Source of the DNA: Ferrimonas futtsuensis DSM 18154
Lineage (GTDB): Bacteria; Pseudomonadota; Gammaproteobacteria; Enterobacterales; Shewanellaceae
NCBI RefSeq assembly: GCF_000422645.1
Contig: NZ_AUGL01000001.1
Coordinates: 186,001-250,000 of the forward strand
Length of the DNA: 64,000 bases
Direction of reading: 5' to 3'
The first letter of the stretch is position 1; every line of letters begins with the position of its first letter. The notes beneath the pieces are model-generated. The model had not been told where the DNA came from. It saw only the letters and a program-made list of their open reading frames with translations, and did not search any database. The position numbers and the translations under genes were made by a program. Below, piece by piece: positions 35,106 through 47,721 of the stretch.

Positions 35106-35708
35106 TCAGGAGCCCAATAGCAGCTTCACCGCAATGGACCACATCAGCGCCCACACCAACAGGTCGATGACACGCCACACCTTGGGGGAGGAGAGCACCG
35201 GTGCCAGCTTGGCCGCTCCTAGGCTGAGGCCCACAAACCACAGGGTGGAAGCGGTCACCGTGCCCGCATAGAAGGACCAGCGAGCCTCACCAAACTGGGC
35301 ACCGATGGAGCCGAGCAGCACCAGAGCATCCAGGTAGACATGGGGGTTAAGCAGGGTCACCGCCAGGGTGGTGCCCAGGACTTTACGGCGACTGGCCAGG
35401 GCCTCACCGGCCTGCATCCCCTGCTGGCCGCTGAGGGCACGGCGCAAAGAGCAAAAACCAAACCACAGCAGGAAGAGCGCACCGCCATACTGGGTCAGTG
35501 CCATCAGCTGTGGGGTATCGGTGATCAGCGCACCAACACCGGCCACCCCCAGACCGATAAGCACCACATCCAGCAGGGTGCAGGTCAGGGCCACCATCAG
35601 ATGATACTGACGCTTCAACGCCTGACTGAGCACAAAGGCGCCCTGGGCACCGATGGCCATGATCAACCCTGCCCCAACTCCCAAACCATTGATGTATGCC
35701 GATACCAT
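35106..35708 (-). CDS. argO: LysE/ArgO-type amino-acid exporter
   Basis: 200 residues from the ATG after GGAAAGTGGAAG, with six hydrophobic helices and the family start GLGVGAGLIMAIGAQGAFVLSQ (LysE motif GAQNxFVL). An inner-membrane exporter of basic amino acids such as arginine or lysine. It is divergent from an ArgP/LysG-like regulator, the classic arrangement for this exporter. ArgO rather than LysE is a best guess. Confidence 0.9.
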   Translation of the reverse strand: MVSAYINGLGVGAGLIMAIGAQGAFVLSQALKRQYHLMVALTCTLLDVVLIGLGVAGVGALITDTPQLMALTQYGGALFLLWFGFCSLRRALSGQQGMQAGEALASRRKVLGTTLAVTLLNPHVYLDALVLLGSIGAQFGEARWSFYAGTVTASTLWFVGLSLGAAKLAPVLSSPKVWRVIDLLVWALMWSIAVKLLLGS

Positions 35709-35817
35709 CTTCCACTTTCCTGAACTGCTTGTGACTCGTTGGCTGGGATTGTAGGCTGGAGAGATAATTAACAAAAATTAATAGTGCTAATCAAATATTA
35801 GCGGAGCTAATTAACAA
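35709..35817. promoter_or_regulatory. Divergent argO/argP control region with GCTAAT palindrome
   Basis: GCTAAT-CAAAT-ATTAGC (35786-35802) is a perfect inverted repeat in an AT-rich 109-bp gap, directly upstream of the regulator start and followed by a further GCTAATTAAC. It fits a T-N11-A LysR site for the adjacent regulator. Confidence 0.7.
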
Positions 35818-36705
35818 ATGCTGGATTACAAACTGCTGGAAGCGATGGCGTCGGTCGCCCGCCTGGGAAGCTTTGATCATGCCGCCAAGGAGTTGGGCCT
35901 GACCCAGTCAGCGGTCTCTCAGCGGGTCAAGCTGCTGGAACAGCGCCTGGGTCAACCCTTACTGGTGCGGGCCCACCCCATACGCCCCACGCAAGCTGGC
36001 CTGGCACTGATGCGCCATCAACAGCAGGTTGTGATGATGGAGTCCACTTTGGCCGCCAGCCTGACCGAGGAGCAGGATGACAGTCACACCCCGGTTCGCC
36101 TGGCAGTCAATGCCGACAGCTTGGCCACCTGGCTGACCCCGGCATTGGCGCAGCTGTACCAGAAGCATGGCGTACTCGCCCAACTGACGGTGGAGGATGA
36201 GGAACTGACTCTGGAGCGCTTGCGTGGCGGCGAGGTGGCGGGCTGTATCGCCTCCCACGCCCGAGCCGTACAGGGGTGTCGCTCTCACCGACTGGGGGCC
36301 CTGCGTTATCGGTTGATGGCGACGCCCGCCTTCGCCGAAACGCATTTCACCGAAGGTGTCACCGAAGAGGCTCTGATCGCCTGTCCAACCCTCACCTACG
36401 GCCGGGACGATGAACTGCTTAACCGCTTCTTCGCCCGCCACCACCCCCAGGTCGCTGGCCGACCTCCCCATCACCAGCTTCCCTCCTCTCAGGGGTTTGT
36501 GGATGCGGTGCTGCTTCATATGGGGTATGCGTTATTGCCAGAGCTTCAGGTCGAGGAAGCGCTGTCACGGGGAAAGCTCCGGCTGTTGTCCGATGCCCAC
36601 ATTGATGTCCCCCTCTACTGGCACAGCTGGCGTCTGCAGAGCCCGGTGATGGAGACCGTGGGTCAGGTTCTCAGCGCAGTGGGGAAACAGCGGCTGATTC
36701 AATAG
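35818..36705 (+). CDS. argP: LysR-family regulator, ArgP/LysG type
   Basis: 295 residues. A winged HTH (GSFDHAAKELGLTQSAVSQR, about 17-36) is followed by a LysR substrate-binding domain. The MLDYKLLEAMASVARLGSFD start and RAHPIRPTQAG hinge match ArgP/IciA. It should activate the divergent exporter in response to arginine or lysine. Confidence 0.9.
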   Translation: MLDYKLLEAMASVARLGSFDHAAKELGLTQSAVSQRVKLLEQRLGQPLLVRAHPIRPTQAGLALMRHQQQVVMMESTLAASLTEEQDDSHTPVRLAVNADSLATWLTPALAQLYQKHGVLAQLTVEDEELTLERLRGGEVAGCIASHARAVQGCRSHRLGALRYRLMATPAFAETHFTEGVTEEALIACPTLTYGRDDELLNRFFARHHPQVAGRPPHHQLPSSQGFVDAVLLHMGYALLPELQVEEALSRGKLRLLSDAHIDVPLYWHSWRLQSPVMETVGQVLSAVGKQRLIQ

Positions 36706-36727
36706 ACACCAAAACCGACAGCAGACA

Positions 36728-36752
36728 TAAAAAAAGGGGCCTTCAGGCCCCC
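36728..36752 (-). terminator. Terminator of fadL
   Basis: On the minus strand GGGGCC-TGAA-GGCCCC is followed by seven or more T residues. The plus-strand argP transcript can also read into the hairpin. Confidence 0.85.
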
Positions 36753-36773
36753 ATTGTCTCGGTGTCAATCCGC

Positions 36774-38042
36774 TTAGAAGCGGTAGGTGGCCTGCACACC
36801 GGCCAGCCATACGTCACCGGAGATCTCTCCTTCGTAGACGGCAACCGCCTGCTCGCTCAGGGCTACGCTCTCGGTGATGGGGGCATCGCCATGAGACTTG
36901 ATGTAGGTCAGAGACATATCCAGGGTCAGATCCTTGGACGCCTGATAGCCGGCGCCAAAGGAGAACCACAGACGATCGGAGTCCGGGATGCTCAGGGTGC
37001 GGTGCTCGTCGTCTACCGCAGTCTTATCCAGGGCAACACCGCCACGCACCAGCCATTGGCTGTCCAGCTGGTAGGTGGCCCCCAGGGCAACACGCCAATT
37101 GTCCTTGAAGTTCTCCTCCTTCAGCAGATTGGACGGCTCACCCGGGAAATCCACCACCAACTCTTCGAAGGCGCTCCAATCGGTCCAGTTGATGGAGCCG
37201 TGAACGGACAGGGCTTCGGTCAGCTGATGCACGCTGGACAGCTCGGCGAAGGCGGGCAGAGGCAGCTTGAGGCTGCCCTCTTTGCTCTGGCCGGGCATCA
37301 TCCCGAAGGCCAGGCCCTCGGCGTCGCCCTCCAGCTTGAGTTCCACCTCTGAGTGGTAAGCCAGGCCGATGCGATGACCCTTGGCCGGCTCCCAGGTCAT
37401 GCCCAGCTGGTAGCCCCAGTCGACACCGTCACCCTCAACGGATTTCAGCTTGGCCCCGGCGGGCAGGCCGAAGTTAGGGCCCCAGTTCGGCACCGTACCT
37501 TCAACTTTGCCGTCACCGTAGACGATGCGCAGGCCCAGGCCCACGGCCAGGGTATCGCTCAGCTTGTACGCCACGTTGGGCGCCAGCTCCACCGTGGTGA
37601 TCTGGGTGTCAGAACCAAAGATCGCCGCTTCATGGGTGTCGGGCAGTTCGGTGGCAAAACCGTAGTTGGAGGTCAGGGCCAGGCCGATGGCCCAGTCATC
37701 ACTGAGACGGTTGCTGTAGTAGAAGTTGGGGACCCACTGTGCCGGCGCAACATCATCGGCGTTGGCTGAGGTGGAGAAGCCCGCGGCCGGAATGGAGGTG
37801 GTACCTTCCACATCGATATTGGGATCCACATAGATGAGACCTGCGGAGACCTGCTGACCCTCCAGCTGCATCAGCAGGGCGGCATTGCGCCCCTGGGCGG
37901 AGGCGTTGTCGGCGATGGCGGCTTCGCCGGCGAAAGCACGACCCAGGCCAGTGGCGGAATACTCAGCCAATTGGAAACCGGCGGCATGAACCTGGCCGGC
38001 GAGGGCGCCAGCCACCAGGGCAGCAACTACACGAATCTTCAT
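36774..38042 (-). CDS. fadL: FadL-family outer-membrane long-chain fatty acid transporter
   Basis: 422 residues from the ATG preceded by GGGGAAAG; signal peptide MKIRVVAALVAGALAGQVHA. The mature N-terminus GFQLAEYSATGLGRAFAGEAA is the hallmark hatch segment of FadL/OmpP1/TodX. The C-terminus ends in Phe (VQATYRF). It takes long-chain fatty acids or other hydrophobic compounds across the outer membrane by lateral diffusion. Confidence 0.95.
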   Translation of the reverse strand: MKIRVVAALVAGALAGQVHAAGFQLAEYSATGLGRAFAGEAAIADNASAQGRNAALLMQLEGQQVSAGLIYVDPNIDVEGTTSIPAAGFSTSANADDVAPAQWVPNFYYSNRLSDDWAIGLALTSNYGFATELPDTHEAAIFGSDTQITTVELAPNVAYKLSDTLAVGLGLRIVYGDGKVEGTVPNWGPNFGLPAGAKLKSVEGDGVDWGYQLGMTWEPAKGHRIGLAYHSEVELKLEGDAEGLAFGMMPGQSKEGSLKLPLPAFAELSSVHQLTEALSVHGSINWTDWSAFEELVVDFPGEPSNLLKEENFKDNWRVALGATYQLDSQWLVRGGVALDKTAVDDEHRTLSIPDSDRLWFSFGAGYQASKDLTLDMSLTYIKSHGDAPITESVALSEQAVAVYEGEISGDVWLAGVQATYRF

Positions 38043-38320
38043 ACTTTCCCCAAAATCTTCGGTGTGGATATTATTAGTCGCCGCCATATTAGGGGGAGGA
38101 AAAAATAGTGCAATTACTCCAGTGAGAAAAGCATAAAAACCCTGGTTCACTGGCAAAACGCGGATGATCAATCGAGACAACACCCTGCCATTCGGGACTT
38201 TCGGCGCACAGGGGTATACAGCTGTACCCTAACTCAGATGAAAAACCCGATCGCCGAAACAAATAAAATCATTAATATCAGTCACATAAACACCAATGAA
38301 AAGTTTGGCCATGCAGGCTC
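38043..38320. other. Intergenic region upstream of fadL
   Basis: AT-richer than its neighbours and presumably the fadL promoter (minus strand). I saw no gene, and no convincing FadR or CRP site. Confidence 0.5.
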
Positions 38321-38366
38321 AAAAAAACAAAGTCAGCCAGTGGATCTCACTGGCAGACTTTGAACC
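38321..38366 (-). terminator. Terminator of the leuABCD operon
   Basis: On the minus strand a 15-bp arm AAAGTCTGCCAGTGA pairs with CACTGGCTGACTTT (one internal mismatch), followed by GTTTTTTT. It lies about 90 bp after leuD. Confidence 0.75.
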
Positions 38367-38453
38367 ATTAGGCTCGCCCATTTAACTCATTGACAAAAAA
38401 GGATTTACACTGGTCGGAGCTGTTAAAAGTCACCATTTTCAGCGTACAACCGA

Positions 38454-39047
38454 TCACTGTCTCCAGGCGGGCAGGTGGGCTTCATGGTCGGCAATGGCCC
38501 CATCATGGGCCAGCGTCAGGCCAATGGCGTCCAGACCATTGAGCAGGTTGTGCCTGGCATCGGCGTCGATCTCAAAGCTGAAGCGGTGCTCACCACAGCA
38601 GACCTGACACGCCTCCAAATCGATCGTCACCGGATGCTCTGAACAGGCCTCCATCAACGCCTCCACCTGCGGTTGAGGCAGGGTGATGGGCAGCAAGCCA
38701 TTGTTGATGGCGTTCTGATAGAAGATGTCCGCGAAGCTGGGGGCGATGATCGCCCTCAGCCCAAAGTCCGCCAGTGCCCAGGGAGCGTGTTCCCGGCTGG
38801 AGCCGCAGCCGAAGTTCTCTCCCGCCAGCAGCACACTGGCACCACTGCCCGGCTGCCGATTCAGTACGAACTCCGGGTTGGGCTGGGTGCCCTCATGGTC
38901 CAGATAGCGCCAGTCATGAAACAGGTGGACGCCGAATCCTTCGCGAGTCACCTTGGCCAGGAACTGCTTAGGGATGATCTGGTCGGTATCGATGTTGGCA
39001 CGATTGAGTACCGCGGCCACCCCAGAGTGTTGAGTAAATGCTTGCAT
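38454..39047 (-). CDS. leuD: 3-isopropylmalate dehydratase small subunit LeuD
   Basis: 197 residues (E. coli 201). It carries the swivelling domain that completes the aconitase-type active site with LeuC. Motifs: [13 protein letters not shown] (about 18-30) and [17 protein letters not shown] (about 76-92). It lies 9 bp after leuC at the end of the operon. Confidence 0.97.
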   Translation of the reverse strand: MQAFTQHSGVAAVLNRANIDTDQIIPKQFLAKVTREGFGVHLFHDWRYLDHEGTQPNPEFVLNRQPGSGASVLLAGENFGCGSSREHAPWALADFGLRAIIAPSFADIFYQNAINNGLLPITLPQPQVEALMEACSEHPVTIDLEACQVCCGEHRFSFEIDADARHNLLNGLDAIGLTLAHDGAIADHEAHLPAWRQ

Positions 39048-39056
39048 GGGCTTCTC

Positions 39057-40454
39057 CTAGAGGTCGCGGATGTCGACGAAATGACCGGCGACCGCCGCGG
39101 CGGCGGCCATGGCCGGGCTGACCAGGTGGGTACGACTGCCTCTGCCCTGGCGACCCTCGAAGTTACGGTTGGAGGTGGAAGCGCAGCGATCCCCCTGCTC
39201 CAGCCTGTCATCATTCATTCCCAGGCACATGGAGCAACCCGGCAGGCGCCACTCGAACCCGGCCGCAACGAAGACCTTATCCAGGCCTTCCGCCTCAGCC
39301 TGCGCCTTCACCAGGCCGGAGCCTGGCACCACGATGGCATCCACACCAGAGGCCACCCGCTTTCCCTCGACCATGGCGGCGGCCGCACGCAGGTCCTCGA
39401 TGCGGGAGTTGGTGCAGGAACCGATGAACACCTTGTTGATCGCCACCTGGGTCAACGGAGTGCCGGGCTGCAGGTCCATGTAGGCCAATGCCTTCTCGGC
39501 GGCGGAGCGACTGACCAACTCATCGAAGCTGTCCGGTGCGGGCACCGGCTGATCGATGGCGATCACCTGACCCGGATTGGTGCCCCAGGTGACCTGGGGA
39601 GCGATCTCATTGGCCTGCAACACCACCTCGGCATCGAAGCGGGCGCCGGCATCGCTGTGCAGGCTTTGCCAAAACGCCACCGCCTGCTCCCAGGCCTCTC
39701 CCTGAGGCGCCATGGGGCGCCCCTCAAGATAATCGAAGGTCGTCTGGTCCGGGGCCACCAGCCCCGCCTTGGCCCCCAATTCGATGGCCATGTTGCACAC
39801 GGTCATCCGCCCCTCCATGGAGAGATCGCGAATCGCCTCACCACAGAACTCCACCACATAGCCGGTGCCGCCACCATGGCCAACCCGACCGATGATCGCC
39901 AGTACGATGTCCTTGGCGGTAATACCCGCCGCCACCTTGCCCCGCACCTCGATGCGCATGGTTTTGGCCCGACGCTGCCTCAGGGTCTGGGTGGCCAGCA
40001 CATGCTCCACCTCAGAGGTGCCGATGCCGAAGGCCAGGGCACCAAAGGCGCCATGGGTGGCGGTGTGGGAGTCGCCGCAAACGATGGTGGTGCCCGGCAG
40101 GGTAAAGCCCTGCTCCGGCCCCATCACATGGACAATCCCCTGATTTTGATGGTGAATGTCATACAGAGTGATGCCGAACTCTTGGCAGTTTCGCTGCAGA
40201 GTTTCCACCTGAGTGCGCGCCAGAGGGGGCAGAGCCTCGATGGAACGGGTGCGGGTGGAGGTATTGTGATCCATGGTGGCCAGGGTACGGCCGACCGCCC
40301 TGACCTTGCGCCCCGCCTGTCGCAGGCCGTCGAAGGCCTGGGGTGAGGTCACCTCATGGACCAGGTGGCGATCGATGTAGAGCAGCGGCGTCTCTTCGGC
40401 CGGCACCTCGATGGTGTGACTGTGCCAGATCTTGTCATAGAGGGTCTGTGCCAT
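39057..40454 (-). CDS. leuC: 3-isopropylmalate dehydratase large subunit LeuC
   Basis: 465 residues. The three [4Fe-4S] ligand Cys are seen in the [13 protein letters not shown] motif (about 345-357) and GCSMCLGMN (about 407-415); [14 protein letters not shown] is also present. With LeuD it isomerises 2- to 3-isopropylmalate. Confidence 0.97.
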   Translation of the reverse strand: MAQTLYDKIWHSHTIEVPAEETPLLYIDRHLVHEVTSPQAFDGLRQAGRKVRAVGRTLATMDHNTSTRTRSIEALPPLARTQVETLQRNCQEFGITLYDIHHQNQGIVHVMGPEQGFTLPGTTIVCGDSHTATHGAFGALAFGIGTSEVEHVLATQTLRQRRAKTMRIEVRGKVAAGITAKDIVLAIIGRVGHGGGTGYVVEFCGEAIRDLSMEGRMTVCNMAIELGAKAGLVAPDQTTFDYLEGRPMAPQGEAWEQAVAFWQSLHSDAGARFDAEVVLQANEIAPQVTWGTNPGQVIAIDQPVPAPDSFDELVSRSAAEKALAYMDLQPGTPLTQVAINKVFIGSCTNSRIEDLRAAAAMVEGKRVASGVDAIVVPGSGLVKAQAEAEGLDKVFVAAGFEWRLPGCSMCLGMNDDRLEQGDRCASTSNRNFEGRQGRGSRTHLVSPAMAAAAAVAGHFVDIRDL

Positions 40455-40463
40455 GTCGTCTCC

Positions 40464-43102
<2,639 letters not shown>

Positions 43103-43139
43103 ATTGCCTCCATGACGACCTGGCCCTGAGCGCGGGCAT

Positions 43140-43168
43140 AAAAAAACCCGCGCATACAGCGCGGGTTC
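43140..43168 (-). terminator. Transcription attenuator of the leu operon
   Basis: On the minus strand CCCGCGC-TGTAT-GCGCGGG is followed by seven T residues, 23 bp after the leader peptide stop codon and before leuA. An 11-bp complementarity between the leader start (TTTTCAGTCCA) and its end (TGGACTGAAAA) could form the competing structure. Confidence 0.9.
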
Positions 43169-43190
43169 TAATGCTCGAGTCGTACCGTTT

Positions 43191-43271
43191 TCAGTCCACG
43201 ACCAAGCCGCCCGCGCAGCGTCCTGCTAGGGTTAGGCTAATTAGTAGGTTGGACTGAAAAACGTTGTACAT
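43191..43271 (-). CDS. leuL: leu operon leader peptide LeuL
   Basis: A 26-codon frame from ATG to TGA. Residues 9, 10, 13 and 15 are Leu, all encoded by the rare codon CTA, and residue 23 is Leu (TTG). When charged leucyl-tRNA is scarce the ribosome would stall there and prevent the attenuator hairpin. The CTA run and position before the terminator are the evidence; the ribosome-binding site is weak. Confidence 0.88.
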   Translation of the reverse strand: MYNVFQSNLLISLTLAGRCAGGLVVD

Positions 43272-43487
43272 AAATGGATTCTTTTTTCGTGGTTACGAAG
43301 TGACCTAACTATGACCGCAACCCGGAGGGGATGTCAACCCCTGAATACACAATCACTCCAAGGTGATTTTTATGCAGTCAGCAGTGGTTATTGTGCGACC
43401 TGGATCAGCCTCTATCTTGCTTCTCCTTTACCCCGCCTTAACAGAGGTCTTATCCTATACCCCTTCTGACCCCAAGATACTGGCCTG
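43272..43487. other. Divergent promoter region leu operon / TPR gene
   Basis: 216 bp containing the leu promoter (minus strand) and the promoter of the TPR gene (plus strand). The AT content is higher around 43261-43300. No further gene was seen. Confidence 0.5.
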
Positions 43488-45248
43488 ATGCCCGCACTGT
43501 TAAGGATAACCCTCTGGCTGCTGCTGATTTTGAACTGCCCTCAGGCAGCAGCCTATGACCTCAGCCAACGCCTCGATGAACTGACTCTCGAGGTGCAACT
43601 ATCTACGCCTGGGGCCTACGCCAAACTGGACAGACTGGGCGCGCGAGTTCTCACTGCAACCCCACTGCAACAGATGCGCTGGCATGTATTGAGGTGCGAA
43701 GCCGCCATCAGTAATCAATCTCTGTCTGAAGCTCAACAGGCGATAAACAGCGGACTCGCGGTTGCCGAGAAACTCAAGAAACCTCAGTTGATTGCTTACA
43801 TGAATGCCTGTGAAGCCAATAACCTGATGATGCTGGGTAAATACGATCAAGCCCTGGAAACCATCAACAAGGCTATCCACGGTGCAGGGGCTGGCCATGC
43901 CATGGGCCTCAGCCTGATGAGGCGGGCCGACATCTACGCTGACCAAGGGGATCTGGAAGCCGCCTTGGATGACCTCCATCAAGCATTGACGTGGATGGAG
44001 AGCACTCACGACAGGATGCCTATCTATCAACCCCATCCTGCCCTTATCTCCTACTCTCTAGCTCGAACCTACTACTATCTGGGTGACTCACTGAGAAGCG
44101 ACGCCCTGTTTGAACAAGCCATACAACAAGCTCCTCAGGGCTCAACCTTGAGCTGGATCATTCAGGTAAACCATACGTTCACTCTGATGCAGCAAGAGCG
44201 ATATCAGGATGCCAGAGCACGAATGGAGCAGCTGGAAAAACTGGTCCCGACTATGGATGAGTTGGCCCAAGCCAGATTCAACCTGCTCTTTTCCAAGCTC
44301 TCCCTGAAATTGGAGCGTTACTCCGACGCCTATAACTACGCCAACCTGGCACTGGGCATGTTCAGTGACCTGGCCATGGATGAACGCCAGGCCAGAGCAC
44401 GTTCTTTCCTTGCCGAAGCAGCTTTTCATCTAGAGAGATTTGAAGAAGCTAACTACCAACTGAAACTTGCCAGAGAGCGCTTCACACTGGAGCAGGATGC
44501 CAGAGTCTTGACCGAACTCGACTGGATCGAGTCTCAGGGAGAGGCTCTACAGGGCAATTATCAACGTGCCTATAAGCTTCAACTCAGGTATCACGACGCC
44601 TATGCAGATCAACAGGAAAATCTGCGCAAAGAAGCTCTGCTCCAGCAAAAAGTACAATTAGATCAAAAGATCGATCGCAACCGGGCACAGCTGGCCACCC
44701 AGTCCTCATCCTACTTCAAACTGCACAACCAGCTGATGGTGTGGCAGGTGGTGGCCTCCCTCAGCCTGCTGCTATGGCTTATCTGGCTGCTGTTCCGACT
44801 CACCAGCAGCAAGCAGATCCCCTCCCTGCCTGACAACGATGACCACCTGGATTGGCGCACCCGACTGGAGCGGGCACTGGCCAGTACCGACAGGACTCTC
44901 CCGGTGGTGAAATTTGTCTGGGAGGGCAGTGGGCTTAGCGACAAGCTGCGCAAACGAATCCGAAACAAGGACATTAGAATCAACGACTTGATGATTGAGT
45001 GTGGCGATCGACAGCTGCTGATTCTGCTGGTGGACGCCAACGAGGCGGAAGCGGAAAGACTCAGATACCGTCTCAGCCGCAACCTGGCGGAAGCGGGTCA
45101 CAGCAACATCTCTACCGGGGTGGCCCGGACCCACCCTCTGGATCAGGCGGACTCACTGCTGGCCAGACTGGAGTGCAATCAGATTCAGCACAGCCTGATG
45201 CTGTCGGAAAACGTCATTCGTCCAGATAAGCCACAATGGCGTCGATGA
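43488..45248 (+). CDS. TPR signalling protein with degenerate GGDEF domain
   Basis: 586 residues. Signal peptide (to about AAAYD, residue 24), a periplasmic solenoid of TPR-like helical pairs (about 30-385), a membrane helix ([18 protein letters not shown], about 424-441) and a cytoplasmic tail of about 145 residues. The tail follows a GGDEF outline ([10 protein letters not shown], then [17 protein letters not shown] and the closing STGVAR) but the signature position reads ECGDRQL, so cyclase activity is not expected. It ends 35 bp inside the convergent recQ 3' end. Confidence 0.75.
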   Translation: MPALLRITLWLLLILNCPQAAAYDLSQRLDELTLEVQLSTPGAYAKLDRLGARVLTATPLQQMRWHVLRCEAAISNQSLSEAQQAINSGLAVAEKLKKPQLIAYMNACEANNLMMLGKYDQALETINKAIHGAGAGHAMGLSLMRRADIYADQGDLEAALDDLHQALTWMESTHDRMPIYQPHPALISYSLARTYYYLGDSLRSDALFEQAIQQAPQGSTLSWIIQVNHTFTLMQQERYQDARARMEQLEKLVPTMDELAQARFNLLFSKLSLKLERYSDAYNYANLALGMFSDLAMDERQARARSFLAEAAFHLERFEEANYQLKLARERFTLEQDARVLTELDWIESQGEALQGNYQRAYKLQLRYHDAYADQQENLRKEALLQQKVQLDQKIDRNRAQLATQSSSYFKLHNQLMVWQVVASLSLLLWLIWLLFRLTSSKQIPSLPDNDDHLDWRTRLERALASTDRTLPVVKFVWEGSGLSDKLRKRIRNKDIRINDLMIECGDRQLLILLVDANEAEAERLRYRLSRNLAEAGHSNISTGVARTHPLDQADSLLARLECNQIQHSLMLSENVIRPDKPQWRR

Positions 45249-47043
45249 AGGCCTCACCATAACGCTCCAGCTTCTTGGCCCCCACACCGTTGACCCTCAA
45301 TAACGCCCACTCGGTGGTGGGCATTTCGCTGGCCATCTCGGCCAGGGTCGCGTCTGAGAAAACCTGGTAGGGCGGGATGCCGGCCTCGTCGGCCAACTCC
45401 CTTCGCAAGGTTTTCAGCCTGGCAAACAACCGCCTGTCGTAGTTCTGTGGCAGCAGACGACTGCGTCCCCGCTTGGGCTTGGCCAGCACCACTCTAGGCT
45501 CCGCCAACTCCAGGCTCTGCTCGCCCTTGAGCACCGCCCGGGCAGCCGCATTCAGCGTCAAGGCCATGGAGCGGGTGATGTCCTGATTCACCAGCCCGTG
45601 GTGAACCAGTTGCCGCAGCACCGACAACCAGTGATCACTGGACCGCTCTGAGCCGATTCCCCAGGTTGAGAGCTTATCGTGCCCCCGCTCCACCACCGCA
45701 TGGCCCTTGCTGCCCCTGAGTACCTCGATCACATGCCCCATGCCAAACCTCTGATTGACCCGATAGATGCAACTCAGGGCCTTACGGGCTTCCTCGGTGG
45801 CATCGTAGCGTTTGGGCGGATCCAGGCAGATATCACAGTTGCCACAGGCCTGATGAGCGGGCTCGTCAAAGTAGTTGAGCAGAACCTGGCGGCGGCAGGT
45901 CTGCGCCTCAGCAAAGGCGGCCATGGCGTTGAGTTTGTGGATCTCCACCGGGTTGGGTTCCCGCTCTCCGCTCTCCAGCAGCTGGCGCACCCGGGCGATG
46001 TCGCCCGGATCAAACAGCATCAGGGCTTCCGCCTCCAGGCCATCCCGGCCGGCACGGCCTGTCTCCTGATAGTAGCTCTCGATCGATTTCGGCAGATCCC
46101 AGTGCACCACGAATCGCACATTGGATTTGTTGATCCCCATGCCAAAGGCCACGGTGGCCACCACGATGTCGATCTTCTCCCTCAGGAAAGCGTCCTGCAC
46201 CTGGTGACGCAGCCCGGACTCCAAACCCGCGTGGTAGGCCTCGGCGGCCACCCCTTCCTTGCGCAGCTTGTCGGCCACCTCCTCCACCCGGCGACGGCTG
46301 CCGCAATAGATGATGCCAGCATTGCCCTTCTGCTGTTGCAGAAAGGTTTTCAGCTGGGAGAAGGGGCTCAGTTTATCCATCACGCTGTAACGGATATTGG
46401 GTCGGTCGAAGCTGGCCAGATGCTGATGAGGCTGAGTGAGGCCGAGCTGTCGCAGGATGTCCCTGCGGGTGGCTTGGTCGGCGGTGGCGGTCAGGGCTAC
46501 CATGGGCACCGAAGGGAAGCCGGATTTCACCTCGCCCAGGCGGGCGTACTCGGGACGAAAATCATGCCCCCACTGGCTGATGCAGTGAGCTTCATCCACA
46601 GCAATCAGTGACAGGGGCCATTCCCGCAGCCTGGCCATCATATCCGGCGCCAACAGGCGTTCTGGGGAGAGATAGACCAGCTTGATCTGGCCATCACGAA
46701 TCGCGGCCAGGCTGGCCAGCCACTCCTCCCGACTCAGGCTGGAGTTCAGGGCAACCGCCCCGACACCCAACTGGCGCAGCGCATCCACCTGGTCTTTCAT
46801 CAGTGACAGCAGGGGAGAGATCACCACGGTCACACCGGGAAGTAACAGCGCCGGCAGTTGGTAACAGAGGCTCTTTCCACCGCCGGTGGGCATGATCACC
46901 AGGGCATCCCGGCCAGCACAGAGCTGCTCCACCACCTGCTGCTGGCCCGGGCGAAACCCACGGTACCCAAACACCTGTTGCAGCAACTGCAAGGCAGGCG
47001 CGGCGCTGACGTCGCGATCTTCTGGGCTCAGGGTGATGTCCAT
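45214..47043 (-). CDS. recQ: ATP-dependent DNA helicase RecQ
   Basis: 609 residues from the ATG giving MDITLSPED, equal to E. coli RecQ; an in-frame extension upstream is not conserved. Walker [21 protein letters not shown] box [19 protein letters not shown], motif [12 protein letters not shown], the zinc-binding RQC Cys ([10 protein letters not shown]...CGNCDIC) and a C-terminal HRDC domain are present. It diverges from yigI, as in E. coli. Confidence 0.97.
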   Translation of the reverse strand: MDITLSPEDRDVSAAPALQLLQQVFGYRGFRPGQQQVVEQLCAGRDALVIMPTGGGKSLCYQLPALLLPGVTVVISPLLSLMKDQVDALRQLGVGAVALNSSLSREEWLASLAAIRDGQIKLVYLSPERLLAPDMMARLREWPLSLIAVDEAHCISQWGHDFRPEYARLGEVKSGFPSVPMVALTATADQATRRDILRQLGLTQPHQHLASFDRPNIRYSVMDKLSPFSQLKTFLQQQKGNAGIIYCGSRRRVEEVADKLRKEGVAAEAYHAGLESGLRHQVQDAFLREKIDIVVATVAFGMGINKSNVRFVVHWDLPKSIESYYQETGRAGRDGLEAEALMLFDPGDIARVRQLLESGEREPNPVEIHKLNAMAAFAEAQTCRRQVLLNYFDEPAHQACGNCDICLDPPKRYDATEEARKALSCIYRVNQRFGMGHVIEVLRGSKGHAVVERGHDKLSTWGIGSERSSDHWLSVLRQLVHHGLVNQDITRSMALTLNAAARAVLKGEQSLELAEPRVVLAKPKRGRSRLLPQNYDRRLFARLKTLRRELADEAGIPPYQVFSDATLAEMASEMPTTEWALLRVNGVGAKKLERYGEAFIDAIVAYLDE

Positions 47044-47194
47044 GGGGCTCGGCACGGGATAAAAGGGCCGCCATTGTAATGCAACTGGCGCCCTCTGTCT
47101 GCCACCCACTGGCAGTTGTGTCTGTCAACAGATGGTGCTTTGATAACCGAGCAGGAATTATAGGGCGTGTTCAGGAAGAGCAGGAGAAATCAAC

Positions 47195-47656
47195 ATGGAA
47201 CTGACCCAGGCCCAGGCGCTGGAGTATCTCAGGGATCTGTTTGCCAACCGGTTACCCTTCCATCAGCTGATGGGCATCGAACTGCATCAGCAACGGGACG
47301 GCGCCATCGAGCTGCAGCTGCCGATGCGACCCGAACTGGTGGGTAACCCGGCCCAGCAGATCCTCCACGGGGGCGTGACCGCCACCCTGTTGGACGTAGT
47401 TGGCGGGCTGACGGCGTTCAGTGCCGTCCTCAAGACCCGAGACAGCTGGCCCGAGGAGCTTCTGGCCAGGAGGCTGAAAAACCTGGGCACCATCGATCTT
47501 CGCGTGGATTATCTTCGCCCCGGCCGGGGCGCACTTTTTGTGGCCTCAGGCACGGTCATTCGTGCGGGCAACAAGGTGGCCGTGGCCCGGATGGAGCTGC
47601 ACAATGAAAAGGGCAGCCATATCGCCTTCGGCACCGGAACCTATCTTGTGGGTTAG
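47195..47656 (+). CDS. yigI: YigI-type hotdog thioesterase
   Basis: 153 residues, a single hotdog fold with the PaaI-like ILHGGVTATLLDVVGGL segment (about 66-82), where the catalytic Asp lies. Short acyl-CoA thioesterase activity is likely. Gene order recQ-yigI-rarD matches E. coli, apart from the missing pldA. Confidence 0.9.
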   Translation: MELTQAQALEYLRDLFANRLPFHQLMGIELHQQRDGAIELQLPMRPELVGNPAQQILHGGVTATLLDVVGGLTAFSAVLKTRDSWPEELLARRLKNLGTIDLRVDYLRPGRGALFVASGTVIRAGNKVAVARMELHNEKGSHIAFGTGTYLVG

Positions 47657-47721
47657 GGCTTGATGGGTGCATAATATCGCCCCGCTTTGGGGATTCACCC
47701 TTTTCCAGATTCAGGTCCGCC

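Noticed and set aside
38673-40346. 557-codon plus-strand frame across leuC-leuD
   Set aside because: Antisense to the leuC and leuD genes; it has low-complexity His/Gly composition typical of shadow frames.
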